DNA of 64,000 nucleotides from Forficula auricularia (Eukaryota; Arthropoda; Insecta; Dermaptera; Forficulidae). The notes beneath the pieces are model-generated. The model was not told where the DNA came from and ran no database searches. It saw only the letters and a list, made by a program, of their open reading frames with translations. The first letter of the stretch is position 1. The number at the start of each line of letters is the position of its first letter. Location of the stretch: assembly GCA_024734495.1 (NCBI GenBank), contig JALMQS010000887.1, forward strand, positions 1,825,228 to 1,889,227, read 5' to 3'. The translations under genes and the position numbers were made by a program. Positions 1 through 10,369 of the stretch are shown one piece after another.

Positions 1-254
1 CCACTCACCTGTCTCAGGGAAAAAGATTTGTCAAGTTTTCTTACAACCCACCACTCCCTTCCCCTTACCGCCCTTCACCCTTTACCCCCCCTACTACTCT
101 ACTTGGCTAAATACAACTCTCAACAGTAGGATTATATTTTCTCGACAATTTGTACGATTTAAGAGATGTGAAAATTTACAATAAATCCTTTCTTATAATT
201 CTACTTTTGAGTCAATTGTAAGGCCTCTTTCACACGAGAAACTCAGTGTCCAGC

Positions 255-300
255 GAGGAGTGAACCGTGACCCAACATGCTGTACACCTACTGCCACTTG
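255..300 (+). mobile_element. MITE end fragment, related to the element at 5164-5320
   Basis: The stretch starting GAGGAGTGAACCGTGAC and running through a TGTACAC motif resembles the left end of the miniature element at 5164-5320, which starts GAGGGGTGAACCGCGA and also has TGTACAC. The 20-bp tandem array begins directly after it, so the array probably expanded inside or at the edge of a copy of this element. No matching right end was found. Confidence 0.4.
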
Positions 301-629
301 TACTTCCAAATATTTCCAAGTACTTCCAAATATTTCCAAGTAATTTCAAATATTTCCAAGTAATTCCAAATATTTCCAAGTACTTCCAAATATTTCAAGT
401 ACTTCCAAATATTTCAAGTACTTCAAATATTTCCAAGTACTTCCAAATATTTCCAAGTAATTCCAAATATTTCCAAGTAATTCCAAATATTTCCAAGTGA
501 TTCCAAATATTTCCAAGTACTTCCAAATATTTCCAAGTACTTCCAAATATTTCCAATTACTTCCAAATATTTCCAAGCACTTACAAATATTTCCAAGCAC
601 TTTCAAATATTTCCAAGCACTTTCAAATA
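300..629 (+). repeat. Tandem repeat array, 20-bp unit
   Basis: About 16-17 head-to-tail copies of a unit close to TACTTCCAAATATTTCCAAG. Most copies are 20 bp, several are 19 bp, and single-base changes affect the TAC/TAA/TGA and GTA/GCA positions. The last copies drift to CAC-TTTCAAATATTTCCAAG. Long open frames on both strands here exist only because the repeat lacks stops; they are not genes. Confidence 0.95.
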
Positions 630-632
630 GAA

Positions 633-1121
633 TAGCAGAGTTGTTGAATCATAAAGAGAAACAAAAAGATTGTCCTCTGCTTGGTGCAAATAAGCATACA
701 CACATAATATATATTAAATCTAGAATTGTATATAATAATATATACCTACATATCAGCTGACGGACGTAGACTTTTTAACTAGGGGATGCTGTCCAAAAAA
801 ATATCCTTAATTTTTTTAATTTTCTTTTATTATTCGCCTTTTTTTGAAAATTTCATCCAATACAGAGCATCATATAATTTTTCGTTATTTTTCAATTTAA
901 ACATTAAATTATTTTATGACACGCAGTATGAAAATGCTCTAAATGTTTAGAAATTTTAGGGATGGACCGCACGCCACAGATACATATATTATATAATTAG
1001 TAGAAATTGTGGTGTTGGTGCAATGTGAAACATCTTTATATATTATATATTTAATATATATGTGTGTATGTTTATTTGCATCAAGCAGAGGACAACCTCT
1101 TTGTTTCTCTTTATGATTTAC
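633..1121. mobile_element. Fold-back element, family IV (GCAGAGTTGTTGA ends), split by a hAT MITE
   Basis: The left arm (about 633-745) and right arm (about 1036-1121) are inverted copies containing AAAGAGAAACAAA, TGTCCTCTGCTTG and TGCAAATAA. The same arm sequence recurs at 39950-40535 (both arms) and 16064-16116 (one arm), with a divergent relative at 23135-23243. A separate 226-bp hAT-like MITE sits between the arms. The right half also holds GTGTTGGTGCAATGTGAAAC (1012-1031), a motif found at the ends of the family I fold-backs, so part of another element may have landed here. No coding capacity. Confidence 0.7.
754..979. mobile_element. hAT-like MITE with 8-bp target duplication
   Basis: It begins CAGCTGACGGACGT and ends ACCGCACGCCACAG, giving CAG...CTG-type termini. 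It is flanked by CTACATAT (746-753) and ATACATAT (980-987), which match in 7 of 8 bases, as expected for hAT elements. The right end shares CATCCCTAAAATTT and AACATTTAGAG with 25850-25890, which shows a dispersed family. No transposase frame. Confidence 0.65.
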
Positions 1122-1402
1122 TTTTTCATGAGAATTAGGTACAATTCCTTTCATAAAACAATGTGTAAAACTTTTCTTTAAACTTAAAGAATTCCCTGCT
1201 AAAAAATTATCAAAATTTTTCAATTTTTATTTTTGATTGTATATAAAGCGTAGTTGTGGTGTGTACAAATCAATTTTTGTATATTTTTTTATTATATTGA
1301 AATTATTTAGAACTCTTTCATTTTTGCTTATTATAAAAATAGAGCAATCCTAAATAAAAGTTAAATAAGGTAAATTTCTCTTAATTGGCCATCTCTTAAA
1401 TA

Positions 1403-1723
1403 TTAGATGATCTTGTTAACAGGCTGTTGAGAGTTGTCTGACCCTTTCAAGACACACTTGATTGGAGGCAACAAATCCTCTCTCTTGGCCAGCACGTCAA
1501 TTTTCCTCTCGTATAAAATTGCACTAAGGGCTCTGAAATTAAACTCTACTTTGTCTAGTCCACCTTTAGGAGGAGATGATGAGTAAGCTGACCCTTGAGC
1601 CTTGGCCTCTTCGGCCAAAAGCTTTGATATATGAGAGATCACGTGTAAAGAACGACGTCCACCCTTCACTTCGTCGTTCCTCTTTATCGCCATCATCAGC
1701 ATCGGACTCTCGAAAAGTTTGAA
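1403..1723 (-). CDS. Unidentified host-like exon, probably 3'-terminal
   Basis: An open frame of about 106 codons on the minus strand stands out from its AT-rich surroundings by balanced codon use and few repeats. A possible 3' splice site (AATTGAG) ends at 1724, and just upstream (about 1743) the frame is closed by TGA. The first methionines (MLMM) start at 1702. The predicted product is rich in charged residues, contains KLLAEEAKAQGSAYSSSPPK and FNFRALSAILYERKIDVL, and ends NSQQPVNKII with a TAA at 1403-1405. The first two thirds look alpha-helical, interrupted by a Ser/Pro linker. There is no signal peptide and no membrane segment. I do not recognise the family. A minus-strand AATAAA about 110 bases downstream fits a terminal exon. 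It could instead be an old retrocopy or a lone conserved exon; no partner exon was found within the next kilobases. Confidence 0.45.
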   Translation of the reverse strand, partial: FKLFESPMLMMAIKRNDEVKGGRRSLHVISHISKLLAEEAKAQGSAYSSSPPKGGLDKVEFNFRALSAILYERKIDVLAKREDLLPPIKCVLKGSDNSQQPVNKII

Positions 1724-2097
1724 CTCAATTGGATGGGCTCAAGAAATTCAAAAATAAATAATTTCAAACATAAAAAGGAAAAAAAAGAAAAAAAAAATGA
1801 ATTTCAAAGAGGAATTTGACCCGTCGTTGCTCCTTTGACTCTTCGTTTCTCTTTTAGCTTCAAAGAAAATAAACGATAAGAAAACATAGAAAGAAAATTG
1901 GATTAAAATTTTAGGGGAATTTATTTCTGTTTCATTTCTATAGATAAAAAATAAACACATATAAAAGAAATTCTAATGCAATATTTATTTGACCCGAACG
2001 AGGATGATATAAAGAAATGATAAATATTCAATAAATATATCTATACAAACATGGAGATATGAAAGAAGTAGAGGGAGGGAGCATTTACCCTAGCAAA

Positions 2098-2217
2098 ATG
2101 GCCACCATAGTAGGTCGCCTAGTTCGGATTGTTCTACAGCAGAGGGCACTGGCGTATTTGTTTGTTTTAAGATTCAGAGGAGCTTCTTACTTAAACTTGC
2201 ATAAAGAATTAATGTAA
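2098..2217 (+). other. Short open frame (39 codons) in a GC-richer patch, function unknown
   Basis: ATG in a fair eukaryotic context (CAAAATGG) opens MATIVGRLVRIVLQQRALAY and runs to TAA. The patch 2060-2180 is clearly less AT-rich than its flanks. No domain, splice pair or repeat match was recognised. It may be a first exon, a decayed transposon piece or chance. Confidence 0.15.
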
Positions 2218-2677
2218 ATATTTATTTATTTATTTTACTGTTCTTATATTAAGAATACAAGTTGTTCTAAAAATTTTTGATTTTATTTTTATTATAATAT
2301 TTAAAATTATTTGAATTAAGTATTATGTTGGAGACTATAAATGGTCTTAACTCTAGCCCTTTCTCCACTATCATCTACCTTCATGTGCCATGAAGTTTTG
2401 GCTATAGATAGATAGATTTTATTATTTTTTGTACAATGTACATAAACAAATACATTATGATTTATATAAATTTGAAATAATTACAATAATTAATAATTAG
2501 AATTTCATTCTAGCGCCTTCTCCACCATCATCTAGCTTCATGTATATATATTATCTATATTTGAGATGAAGTTTTGGCTATTGAAAAAATCAATTTTGAA
2601 GAATTAATATTTCGTATTCTAAATTTTTAAATGAAAAATTATAATAAAAAATTAATGTGTAAGACTTATAATGAATT

Positions 2678-3613
2678 AAAATTATTGGATAAAAATACTT
2701 GGTAGGTTTCACATTAAGATATAAAAAAATAAAACGAATTTATTTTTGGAGAATTTTTAATCTCGATATAATATATATTTCGGGTGACTAACCCAAAGAT
2801 AATAAATTCGTTTTATTTTTTAACCGACTTCAAAAAAGGAGGAGGTTCTCTATTCGACTGAATTTTTTTTTTGTGCCTATATTACCTCATATCTCCGCCA
2901 ATTGTGAACCGATTTTGAAAAAAAAATTTGCATTGGGTTCAGCCTACCTTCCGATTGGTCCCATTGTTTTCATAGGTATTAGACCTTTTTTATTAGGTTT
3001 TTTTAGACCTAACTTCTTTGTTTATGAACCGATTTCGATGTTTCTTTTTTTATCCGATAGGGGGTGTCAAAGGGATGGTGTCATAGTTCTGATGATATCA
3101 TCACTATTAATAACATCACTAAAAAGAGAACAATAAAAATAATTTTTAAGAAAAAATAAAAACCGACTTCAAAAATTAAATGCAACAAATAAAATACACT
3201 AAAAGGTATAAAATAATTATTATCTTATTTAGTTACAACTAAACGACGAAATATTAACATGAAATTACTTTTTGAAGTTGGTGCCAAACATATACCTTTT
3301 ATGAATCTCACTCGACGGATCTTACTTAGTACCTTTGGAGGGTATGCTCGCTTATAGGTATAGTTTGTTTGGTACCAACTTCAAAAAGTAATTTCATGTT
3401 AATATTTAGTCGTTTAGTTGTAACTAAATATGATAATAATTATTTTATACCTTTTAGTGTATTATATTTGTTGCATTTAATTTTTTGAAATCGGTTTTTA
3501 TTTTTTTCTTAAAAATTATTTTTATTGTTCTCTTTTTATTATATCTTAATGTGAAACCTACCAAGTATTTTTATCCAGTAATTTTAAAAAAATGTTTCAC
3601 CAAGTACCAACAC
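2678..3613. mobile_element. Composite family I fold-back, invaded by another palindrome
   Basis: Outer inverted arms (about 2678-2735 and 3540-3590) share ATAAAAATACTTGGTAGGTT and TTTCACATTAAGATATAA. The right edge carries the family terminal motif TGTTTCACC...ACCAACACC. A decayed ribozyme-like piece on the minus strand (about 2770-2800) keeps only the stem II hairpin (GGG...CCC) followed by GAAATATATAT; the CUGANGA half is lost. A segment starting AACCGACTTCAAAAAAGGAG (2822) and the palindrome 3119-3540 lie inside, so the element has been interrupted at least once. Confidence 0.6.
3119..3540. repeat. Nested palindrome with ACCGACTTCAAAAA near its ends
   Basis: Left arm 3119-3290 and right arm about 3365-3540 are inverted copies of about 170 bp with few mismatches. 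They share TTGAAGTTGGT, ATTAACATGAAATTACTTT and AACCGACTTCAAAAA or its decayed form. The loop of about 75 bp contains CTCACTCGACGGATC. It looks like a non-autonomous fold-back sitting inside the older element 2678-3613. Confidence 0.7.
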
Positions 3614-3619
3614 CAAATT

Positions 3620-5150
3620 CCTTAAAAACTATTATAATGAATTATTTTATTACACGAGTTAAATTTATTTTGGTTAAAAGAAATTACTGTAGATAATAAA
3701 AAATCTCTAAAATCAATGCTATAAAAATGCAATGAATTAAAAAATTAAAATTACATAAAGAACACATTAACTTATAGGCTTATCGCTTATGATTGTGATA
3801 CCATTTTCAGGTAGATGAAAGTATAGCTATTTAACTGAGAATTCAAAGACCAAAACCTTGATAATTTTATTTTAGATGATTACTTCAAAAATGAATGCAT
3901 TTTAGATCTCGTCCTTAAAAATGAATTTAAATGTAATAACGATAGCAGGAAACTACCCTTTTGCTACTTACAAACTTAAAAATTAACCGCTGTAACATTA
4001 ACAATATTTATTTTTTATTGGGGCCAAATAATGCATTTTTATTAGCTTGTGTTCACTAAATATATTTTTAAACTACCTAACCCTATGTATGTATTGATCC
4101 TGGGTCGATAACTTTAAATGGGGTGTGCGAAATATATCACTGATCAATCTAAATATATGCACCTAATGCACTCTCGATATCAACGTCCATGTTCGCCATA
4201 ATTTCAGATCGCAGAGACATTAACGAGTTCAGGAAACGCACTCTGGTTTGGCCTCCATCCTTTCCACATGCTCTATACCCTAAATTATTCTACATACCCG
4301 CGTTATACAACTACACATTCATCGAAACATTGGACCATCGAAGGCTATTTATAACGAAATAAATAAGTCAACAGGACTTTCTCATTAGACGTTAGTTCCT
4401 TCATTTAACACCCAATTGCTTTTACTTAGAAATAAGTTGTAAATTGTAATAAATCTAGTAGTTATGTTTATTAAATGTATACATTTCTACTATAGTTTAT
4501 TCGAAAAATGTTATTAGTTTAGTTAAATTCTCTGTAAAATTAAGAGGCAAGTGGTATCACGCTATTCATAAGGATAGAAAAGTTGATCAATTGTTTCCGT
4601 TTGTTTTAAGGGCGAGTGAGCTATCGTTATAAAACGAAAAAAAAGAAAATTTTACAAGGCAGAGAAAAAAAAATTTAATATTGTTGTTATGGAAAGAAAC
4701 TATTTTTCACATTTTTTTCTACAACTTAAAAATCGTAATTTTAAGTATCAGTTTTACTTGGACGATGTTGCATCTCTTTTTCTTTCGAACGGTATTAATA
4801 CGTCATATATGATAAAAAATGGATTTAGCAGGTTTACACTCTAAGGCAACGATAGTTTTAAAACAATCCATAAGTTTGTACTTTTTTCATGTTTTTGAGT
4901 TAGGTGTCCATAATGGGTTTGTTTTTAGACTTTTTATCATTGGTTTCAAATTGTCACCTAGATACAAAGTTTATTTTATCGAACACATATCAAAAAATAC
5001 TCATGTGTTTGATTTTTATTATGATTATTTTTGTTTCTCCGAACATTAGAAGTCTAAACATTTTAAATACCGAAATCTATACTTTTTAAATTCCAAAATC
5101 TATGTAACTTTTGATCATTACACACATTTTTTACGCTTATGTCATTTAGC
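3620..5150. other. Unassigned AT-rich DNA
   Basis: No gene supported. The stretch 4130-4165 (ATATCACTGATCAATCTAAA, then ATATATGCA) recurs at 6160-6190, so at least one low-copy repeat is present. A 58-codon frame from 4190 is open in more than one phase and is not convincing. Confidence 0.4.
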
Positions 5151-5163
5151 TGAGAGTGAAAGA

Positions 5164-5320
5164 GGAGGGGTGAACCGCGACTTTATATCGTGTACACTTC
5201 CGCTTTAATTTCACAGTAGAAGGATCAACAGATATAGGGGCATTATCTAATGAATTCCAAAATAATAACACATAATTCCAAAGACATGTAAACTTAATTC
5301 CAATCGCGGTTCACCCCTCG
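5164..5320. mobile_element. 157-bp MITE with 8-bp target duplication
   Basis: Terminal inverted repeats GAGGGGTGAACCGCGA (5165-5180) and TCGCGGTTCACCCCTC (5304-5319) match exactly over 16 bp. GTGAAAGA flanks both ends (5156-5163 and 5321-5328). An 8-bp duplication fits hAT or P-like transposition; no transposase is encoded. Confidence 0.8.
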
Positions 5321-6410
5321 GTGAAAGAAATCAGGCAGTTTAGCATACCGCGCTTATTGGAATGCTTACCTACTAAATTCGAGGGAAGAGTCCATAGATT
5401 TAAGAATTATTTTACAAAATTTCATACATTTTTAAAATATGTCATAATTTTTAAAATATGTTTACCAGATATTTTTCATTAAAAATTTACAATTTTCTTA
5501 GACTCTTCCTTAAATCTACCTTAGTTTTTAAATCCAGATCAGATCTTAATCTACGACTTAAGAATTATTTCTATATTAATTCCAATAAAAAAAAAAAAAA
5601 AAAATAAAAAACACTAAGCGGCTTATCTTTGCAACTCACTCTACAATCATCCACCCTTATTGAATTTGCTATATCAATTAATAAAAGATTTAGCACAGCA
5701 ACCCTACAATAATAATTCCCTGACCATTCCATTAAGAATCCATTCCATTTTTTTCTCTAATCTTCTATAACGAGATTTTTTTTATATTATTTAATTTTCA
5801 AAATAAATAACATTCATTCTGTTATTAATTTTATTTAATTATTTTTTTACTTTTTTCATTTTTGTTTATGAAAAGGATTAGGCCTTTAATCATCTTTATC
5901 AGCACCCCTTTTACATACATATACCTAACATATATATTTATTTAATGGGAAATAAAGATTATTCTAAAGGATGAATGTTCATTTGTTTCTCCCCCTTGTC
6001 GAAAGGATTTCTTTAAACCTCCATTATATTTAATGCTTTTATGTAATTTAGTTATCTAATCCTTTTACAAAATACATATCTAGAGTTTAACCTTGTTTAT
6101 ATATGATCACAGTTAAACAAATTTATTTTATAAAGAATTTGATAATACTGCGAAATACCATATATCACTAATCAATCTAAATATATGCATTCTCTCCAAA
6201 TGTCATCAATTCATATCATGTGTACAAAAAAAAAGACATTTTAAAAAAGTGATATTCGGCATATTTTAATTATTATTTGACAATTTTTGTCAATAAATGG
6301 TTTGAGATAAACACAGCATCATATGGCATTTGTGAGCCTCTAATAGATCCAATTTTGATATTAAATCAATAGAAACGTTTGGTTTAATATCAATAATTAA
6401 TTAAATGATT

Positions 6411-6462
6411 CGTTTAGCTCAGTATTAGAATACTAGAATAACAATTGTAGTTCGATATTATC
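6411..6462 (+). repeat. tRNA-like relic
   Basis: TTTAGCTCAGTATTAGAATA resembles a polymerase III A box region, and GTAGTTCGATAT about 30 bases later resembles a B box. No acceptor stem pairing was found, so this is at most a decayed tRNA or SINE head. Confidence 0.25.
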
Positions 6463-6814
6463 AGGCTGTTTGTTCGGGGTTAATTATTTACATAATTTAA
6501 TATTAAGACTTTCCCGAATTCAACTTAAATTTTCTCCTCCTCAAGATTACACTTTTAAATTGAAGTTTTTTATCTTTCTGCACTATGATAGGTATAATTG
6601 ATAACAATGACCTTTAAAGATTTAAATTAATTCCATTGTTTTAGAATGAATATGAATAGAAAAGTCCACTGTTGAAAATATCAAATGAAAAGGAACGTTG
6701 ATTCATGATATGATTTGTTTTATTTTTACTTGAAAATCGATTTAACCTGATTAAAATGTAAAAAAAAATATTGATACATATTAAAAATCATAGATCCCGT
6801 TAACATTACTAAAT

Positions 6815-6860
6815 TCGAATGCGAGGACTCGAGTTCAAATCCCGCTCACACTATTTTCAA
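6815..6860 (+). repeat. SINE or tRNA 3' fragment with B box
   Basis: GAGTTCAAATCCCGC is a good match to the T-arm and B box of tRNAs. The 5' half (A box) is absent, so this looks like the truncated end of a tRNA-headed SINE. Confidence 0.35.
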
Positions 6861-8907
6861 ATTTACTTAATTACTCAAACACATATCTATAGCACGCAAC
6901 ACACACAATTACTACTTTTGCTACAACCGCCACTGGCTAGAAATGGCCAAAGAATACAAGAGTCTTTAAAAAAATTCATCAAATTATCATTTTATTTTTT
7001 ATTGAACCTTCATTTTAGAATATGAAAAAGCCTTACAAATAAATAAATAAATAAAATAACATATAAAATAATTAAAAAGATTTTAATATATAAAAATTCT
7101 AGCTAGATTTCACAAAAAGGTGATCAGAGGAGAGAGTCCAGAGGACATGTATAGGTTTGGCGGGGTGAATGATGATGACAGAGATGGGTCTAGGGGAAGG
7201 ATAGGGTCGGTCGGGTGGATAGGGGATAGAGGAGGTAGCAAGAGACTCCGCCTTATATTTATATTTTTAAATTTAAAATTTTTATTAAATTTTCATTACT
7301 TTATTAAAATATGTTTCATCAAGAACCTACATCATTCTCCTTTAACAAAAAAAAATAATAATAATAACATATATATTATGTATAAAGTTAAGGGGTAGAG
7401 GCTCAAAATTAATTTACTAATAATTAAAACAATTAATATCAAATGGAAAAAAATAACTTTAACTTTTATCTAAAAAGTCATTTTATTAAAGTAAGATTAC
7501 ACTTTTTCAACAGTTTTAAAAAATTAGTTAATTGTCTATTAGGTTATTTTAAATATGACCCAATCTTTCTGCGGTTTTAAGTTTTAATGATAATGAAAAT
7601 TCCCATTGATTTAATTGCAATCTCTAATTTTATTATAAAGTTAAATGATAATTTTCTCAATTTCTTCATCAATCTCTCTCCACTTATTATTACTAGTATT
7701 AGTAGTAAAACTTATGTCAGGCAATTAAATGTATTTGGCTGCAGGGCTTGAGCCCATTACACAGACTCTCCTCGTGGAGGATAGCTAATATCCTTCTCTG
7801 CAGCGTTCAATTTTAATTTAATTAGTTCAAAGTAACTTAGGAGACCCCCTACAGACTCCCCCCACAACCAACGTTGATGGCGGATTATATGGGCAACTAA
7901 AAGAAGTGCATTTGCCCAAGGATCATACGAGGTCCATGATTGCTTATTTACTGCTACCTTCTATGTTATCTCTCGGGGAAAATAAACGCTTTTTTGGGTA
8001 AGGGTGGACTGGATGAATCATACCAAATGTAATTGGTCAAGACGATCCATCTAAAAACAGTTTTATGATTATTCGATTGATTTTATTGTGTCTTTATTTT
8101 TAAGACGATAAACCAATATTACTCCAATTTATTTTCAGGAAAAAATATTATAAGTGAAAAATAAATTACAAATAATATATAGTTAATAAATTCATCAACT
8201 CGAAAATATTTTTATTAAATATTTAAATTTTATTATCTATATTTTTCTTAAATCTTTTCAATTTAAAATTAACACTGATGACGTCACTGACGTTAGACCA
8301 ATCAAACACCTTTTCAATGCAGAATGCATTTAAATTAACAATGTGTCATATGATTACCCTCAAGAATTTATGAAAGTCACAAACATAATAATATTACATT
8401 ACGATTCGTCGGGAAGTTGGAAAAGTAGAAATTTTTAACTTTCGAATTCATCTATATTTGAGAATATTTCTACATAAAAACCACTAATAAAAATGCAATA
8501 CTTCCACACATATTTAATAGCATATAATGATATAAGAAAATGTAAAATTATATGAAATATTTATTTTATTAGACAAGTGTCAATAGGGGAAAATCACGAT
8601 AGGCTTGACATCTATAGTATTCAAGATATATTTTATCTTTTAAGTCGTGCGCCTCAAAAAGAGGCGTCGTGATTGGTGTGTAGTATTCTACAGACCGACG
8701 TTCATGGGATATAGGTAGTTTAGTAAAGTCCCTCTCTTTTCTACACTTCTGTAATCCAACTATTAAAGCTGATACAGCCGTGCTTGTATTAATCCGATCC
8801 TAATCCGGTCCGAAGTCAATCTTCTTGCGCCTTAGTCCGGTACTGGCAGGTACTGCTACCCTCTGCCAGGAATATTTATTGACTTTCCATTCAAGATATA
8901 TCAAATT

Positions 8908-9217
8908 ATAAAAAATTGGGTAAAATTGCGAGTTGGGTGTCACATAAAATGAAATAAAACAAAAGTGAGTATAGATTTCGATATATTTCGGGTTGTCAGC
9001 CCATCGTCAGGAGTCAGAGAAAACTGAATATAAATTAGAAATTTTTTTTCTAATTTAAGTATATTTTCAGTTTTCTTTGACTCCTGACGATGGACTACAA
9101 CTTCAAATATATAGAAATCTAAACTCACTTTTGTTTTATTTCATTTTATGTGAAACCCTCACAATTTTACCCAATTTTGTATTATTATATAAAAATGTTT
9201 CACCTAGAACCAACACC
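8908..9217. mobile_element. Family I fold-back with ribozyme-like motifs in both arms
   Basis: Inverted arms run from AAATTGGGTAAAATTG (8913) to CAATTTTACCCAATTTT (about 9161-9177), with the family end TGTTTCACC...CCAACACC to 9217. Each arm has one ribozyme-like core: minus strand 8973-9016 (CTGACGA, one base, GGG...CCC, GAA, ATATAT, C) and plus strand about 9077-9115 (CTGACGA kept, stem II and GAA damaged). The minus core keeps the catalytic bases, but its stem I pairing is short. Confidence 0.65.
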
Positions 9218-9412
9218 TATCTCCTTAAAAGCTATATATCAAATTAACTAGGTGACGCAAACTCAACCCTGATATCTTTTGGCAAACTGATATCCATATC
9301 CATTTTTCTCCATATAAGTGCTAATTTTCGCCAATTAAAAAAATCTTTAAATTCAATTTATTAGTATTGTATAAATTATTAACAACATAAATGTTTTTAA
9401 ATTAAACTAGAC

Positions 9413-10057
9413 CAGGTGTCTAACCTTTTGGCTTGAAGAAAAAAAAATGGTCTAGGACCGCGGATAAAATATTATATTATAATTCTATTGATATTTATTA
9501 TTCAAAAAAGAGAGGTTATTAATGTAGAAATAAGAATTTTATTATTTTTTAGCTCATCATCAGCTTCTAATTTTACTTTTAGTAAATTTTATACTTGAAA
9601 ATAGCTTCTCATATATGTAAATACATACCTAAAAATACTTACCAAAACTGATATTATGTATTTGTTTATATTTTTTCTGGCTAAATACCTAATTAATATA
9701 AAATTCTAATAGAGACAAAATTCAATTTTTCTTTCAGATCGGTATCTAATTGTTGTTCTAGAAAATTCAATCAGAAAGTTTGGAAGTAGAAAATATATTT
9801 CTAATGAAAATGGAGTCGAAAATAGACCAAAAATGATGATTATTTTTTCGGAAATCTTGAAATCTAGTTCCAGATTCAAAATTTAAAATTAGCACTTTTA
9901 TTTTTCGAAAACTTCACAGAGGATTTTCAGATTTCTTATTTTAGAGAAAAAAATTATCAGGCCAAATTGTTGTGTGTTTTCTATTATCTACATATAAATC
10001 TCAATGTTTTAAGTGAATTTTATAACTTTATATTGGGCCACTGGTTGGACAGCCCTG
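9413..10057. mobile_element. hAT-like relic 1
   Basis: Starts CAGGTGTCTAACCTTTTGG and ends CCACTGGTTGGACAGCCCTG, the CAGNGNTGTCCAACC-type termini common in animal hAT elements. Internal blocks at 9530-9620 and 9985-10030 reappear in the same order at 10370-10475 and 12205-12260, so two copies lie side by side. No clear 8-bp duplication and no transposase frame. Confidence 0.5.
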
Positions 10058-10369
10058 CATTAAATCGAATGGAATTAAAGAAGGATATGAGGAATGATAA
10101 TTTATTTTTTAAAAGGGTCTCGGATATAACAATCTCTGATTATCCATTACCTATTAACATGAAAGTTTACGCAAAAATTTAAAAGACAAGTCCTGACAAG
10201 TTTTAGTCCAGGAGAAAAAATATCAATTAATTGTGATTGTTCTAGAAAAAGCTCAATTCCTTGTCTCCTTGTACTAGAATGATAACTATACACTTGGTTA
10301 ATGTCGTAGCATATAAATTACTGAAATTTTAAATATTTTAGACAATGAAAATATGAAATCAAGAATAAT

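Larger units (their letters stand above)
5330..8900. other. Unassigned AT-rich DNA with minor relics
   Basis: Besides two tRNA-like relics near 6.4 and 6.8 kb, nothing could be assigned. G-rich 7130-7250 and GC-richer 8640-8875 differ in composition from their flanks but give no convincing frame or repeat match. Small poly-A and AATA runs are common. Confidence 0.4.

Noticed and set aside
300..629. CRISPR array
   Set aside because: Repeats are head-to-tail without unique spacers, and the DNA is eukaryotic.
267..760. Three overlapping open frames on both strands near the start of the window
   Set aside because: They are translations of the 20-bp tandem array; unit length and lack of stops explain them.
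4190..4366. Possible exon after TTTCAG, 58 codons
   Set aside because: Two different frames are open, no donor site and no recognisable domain.
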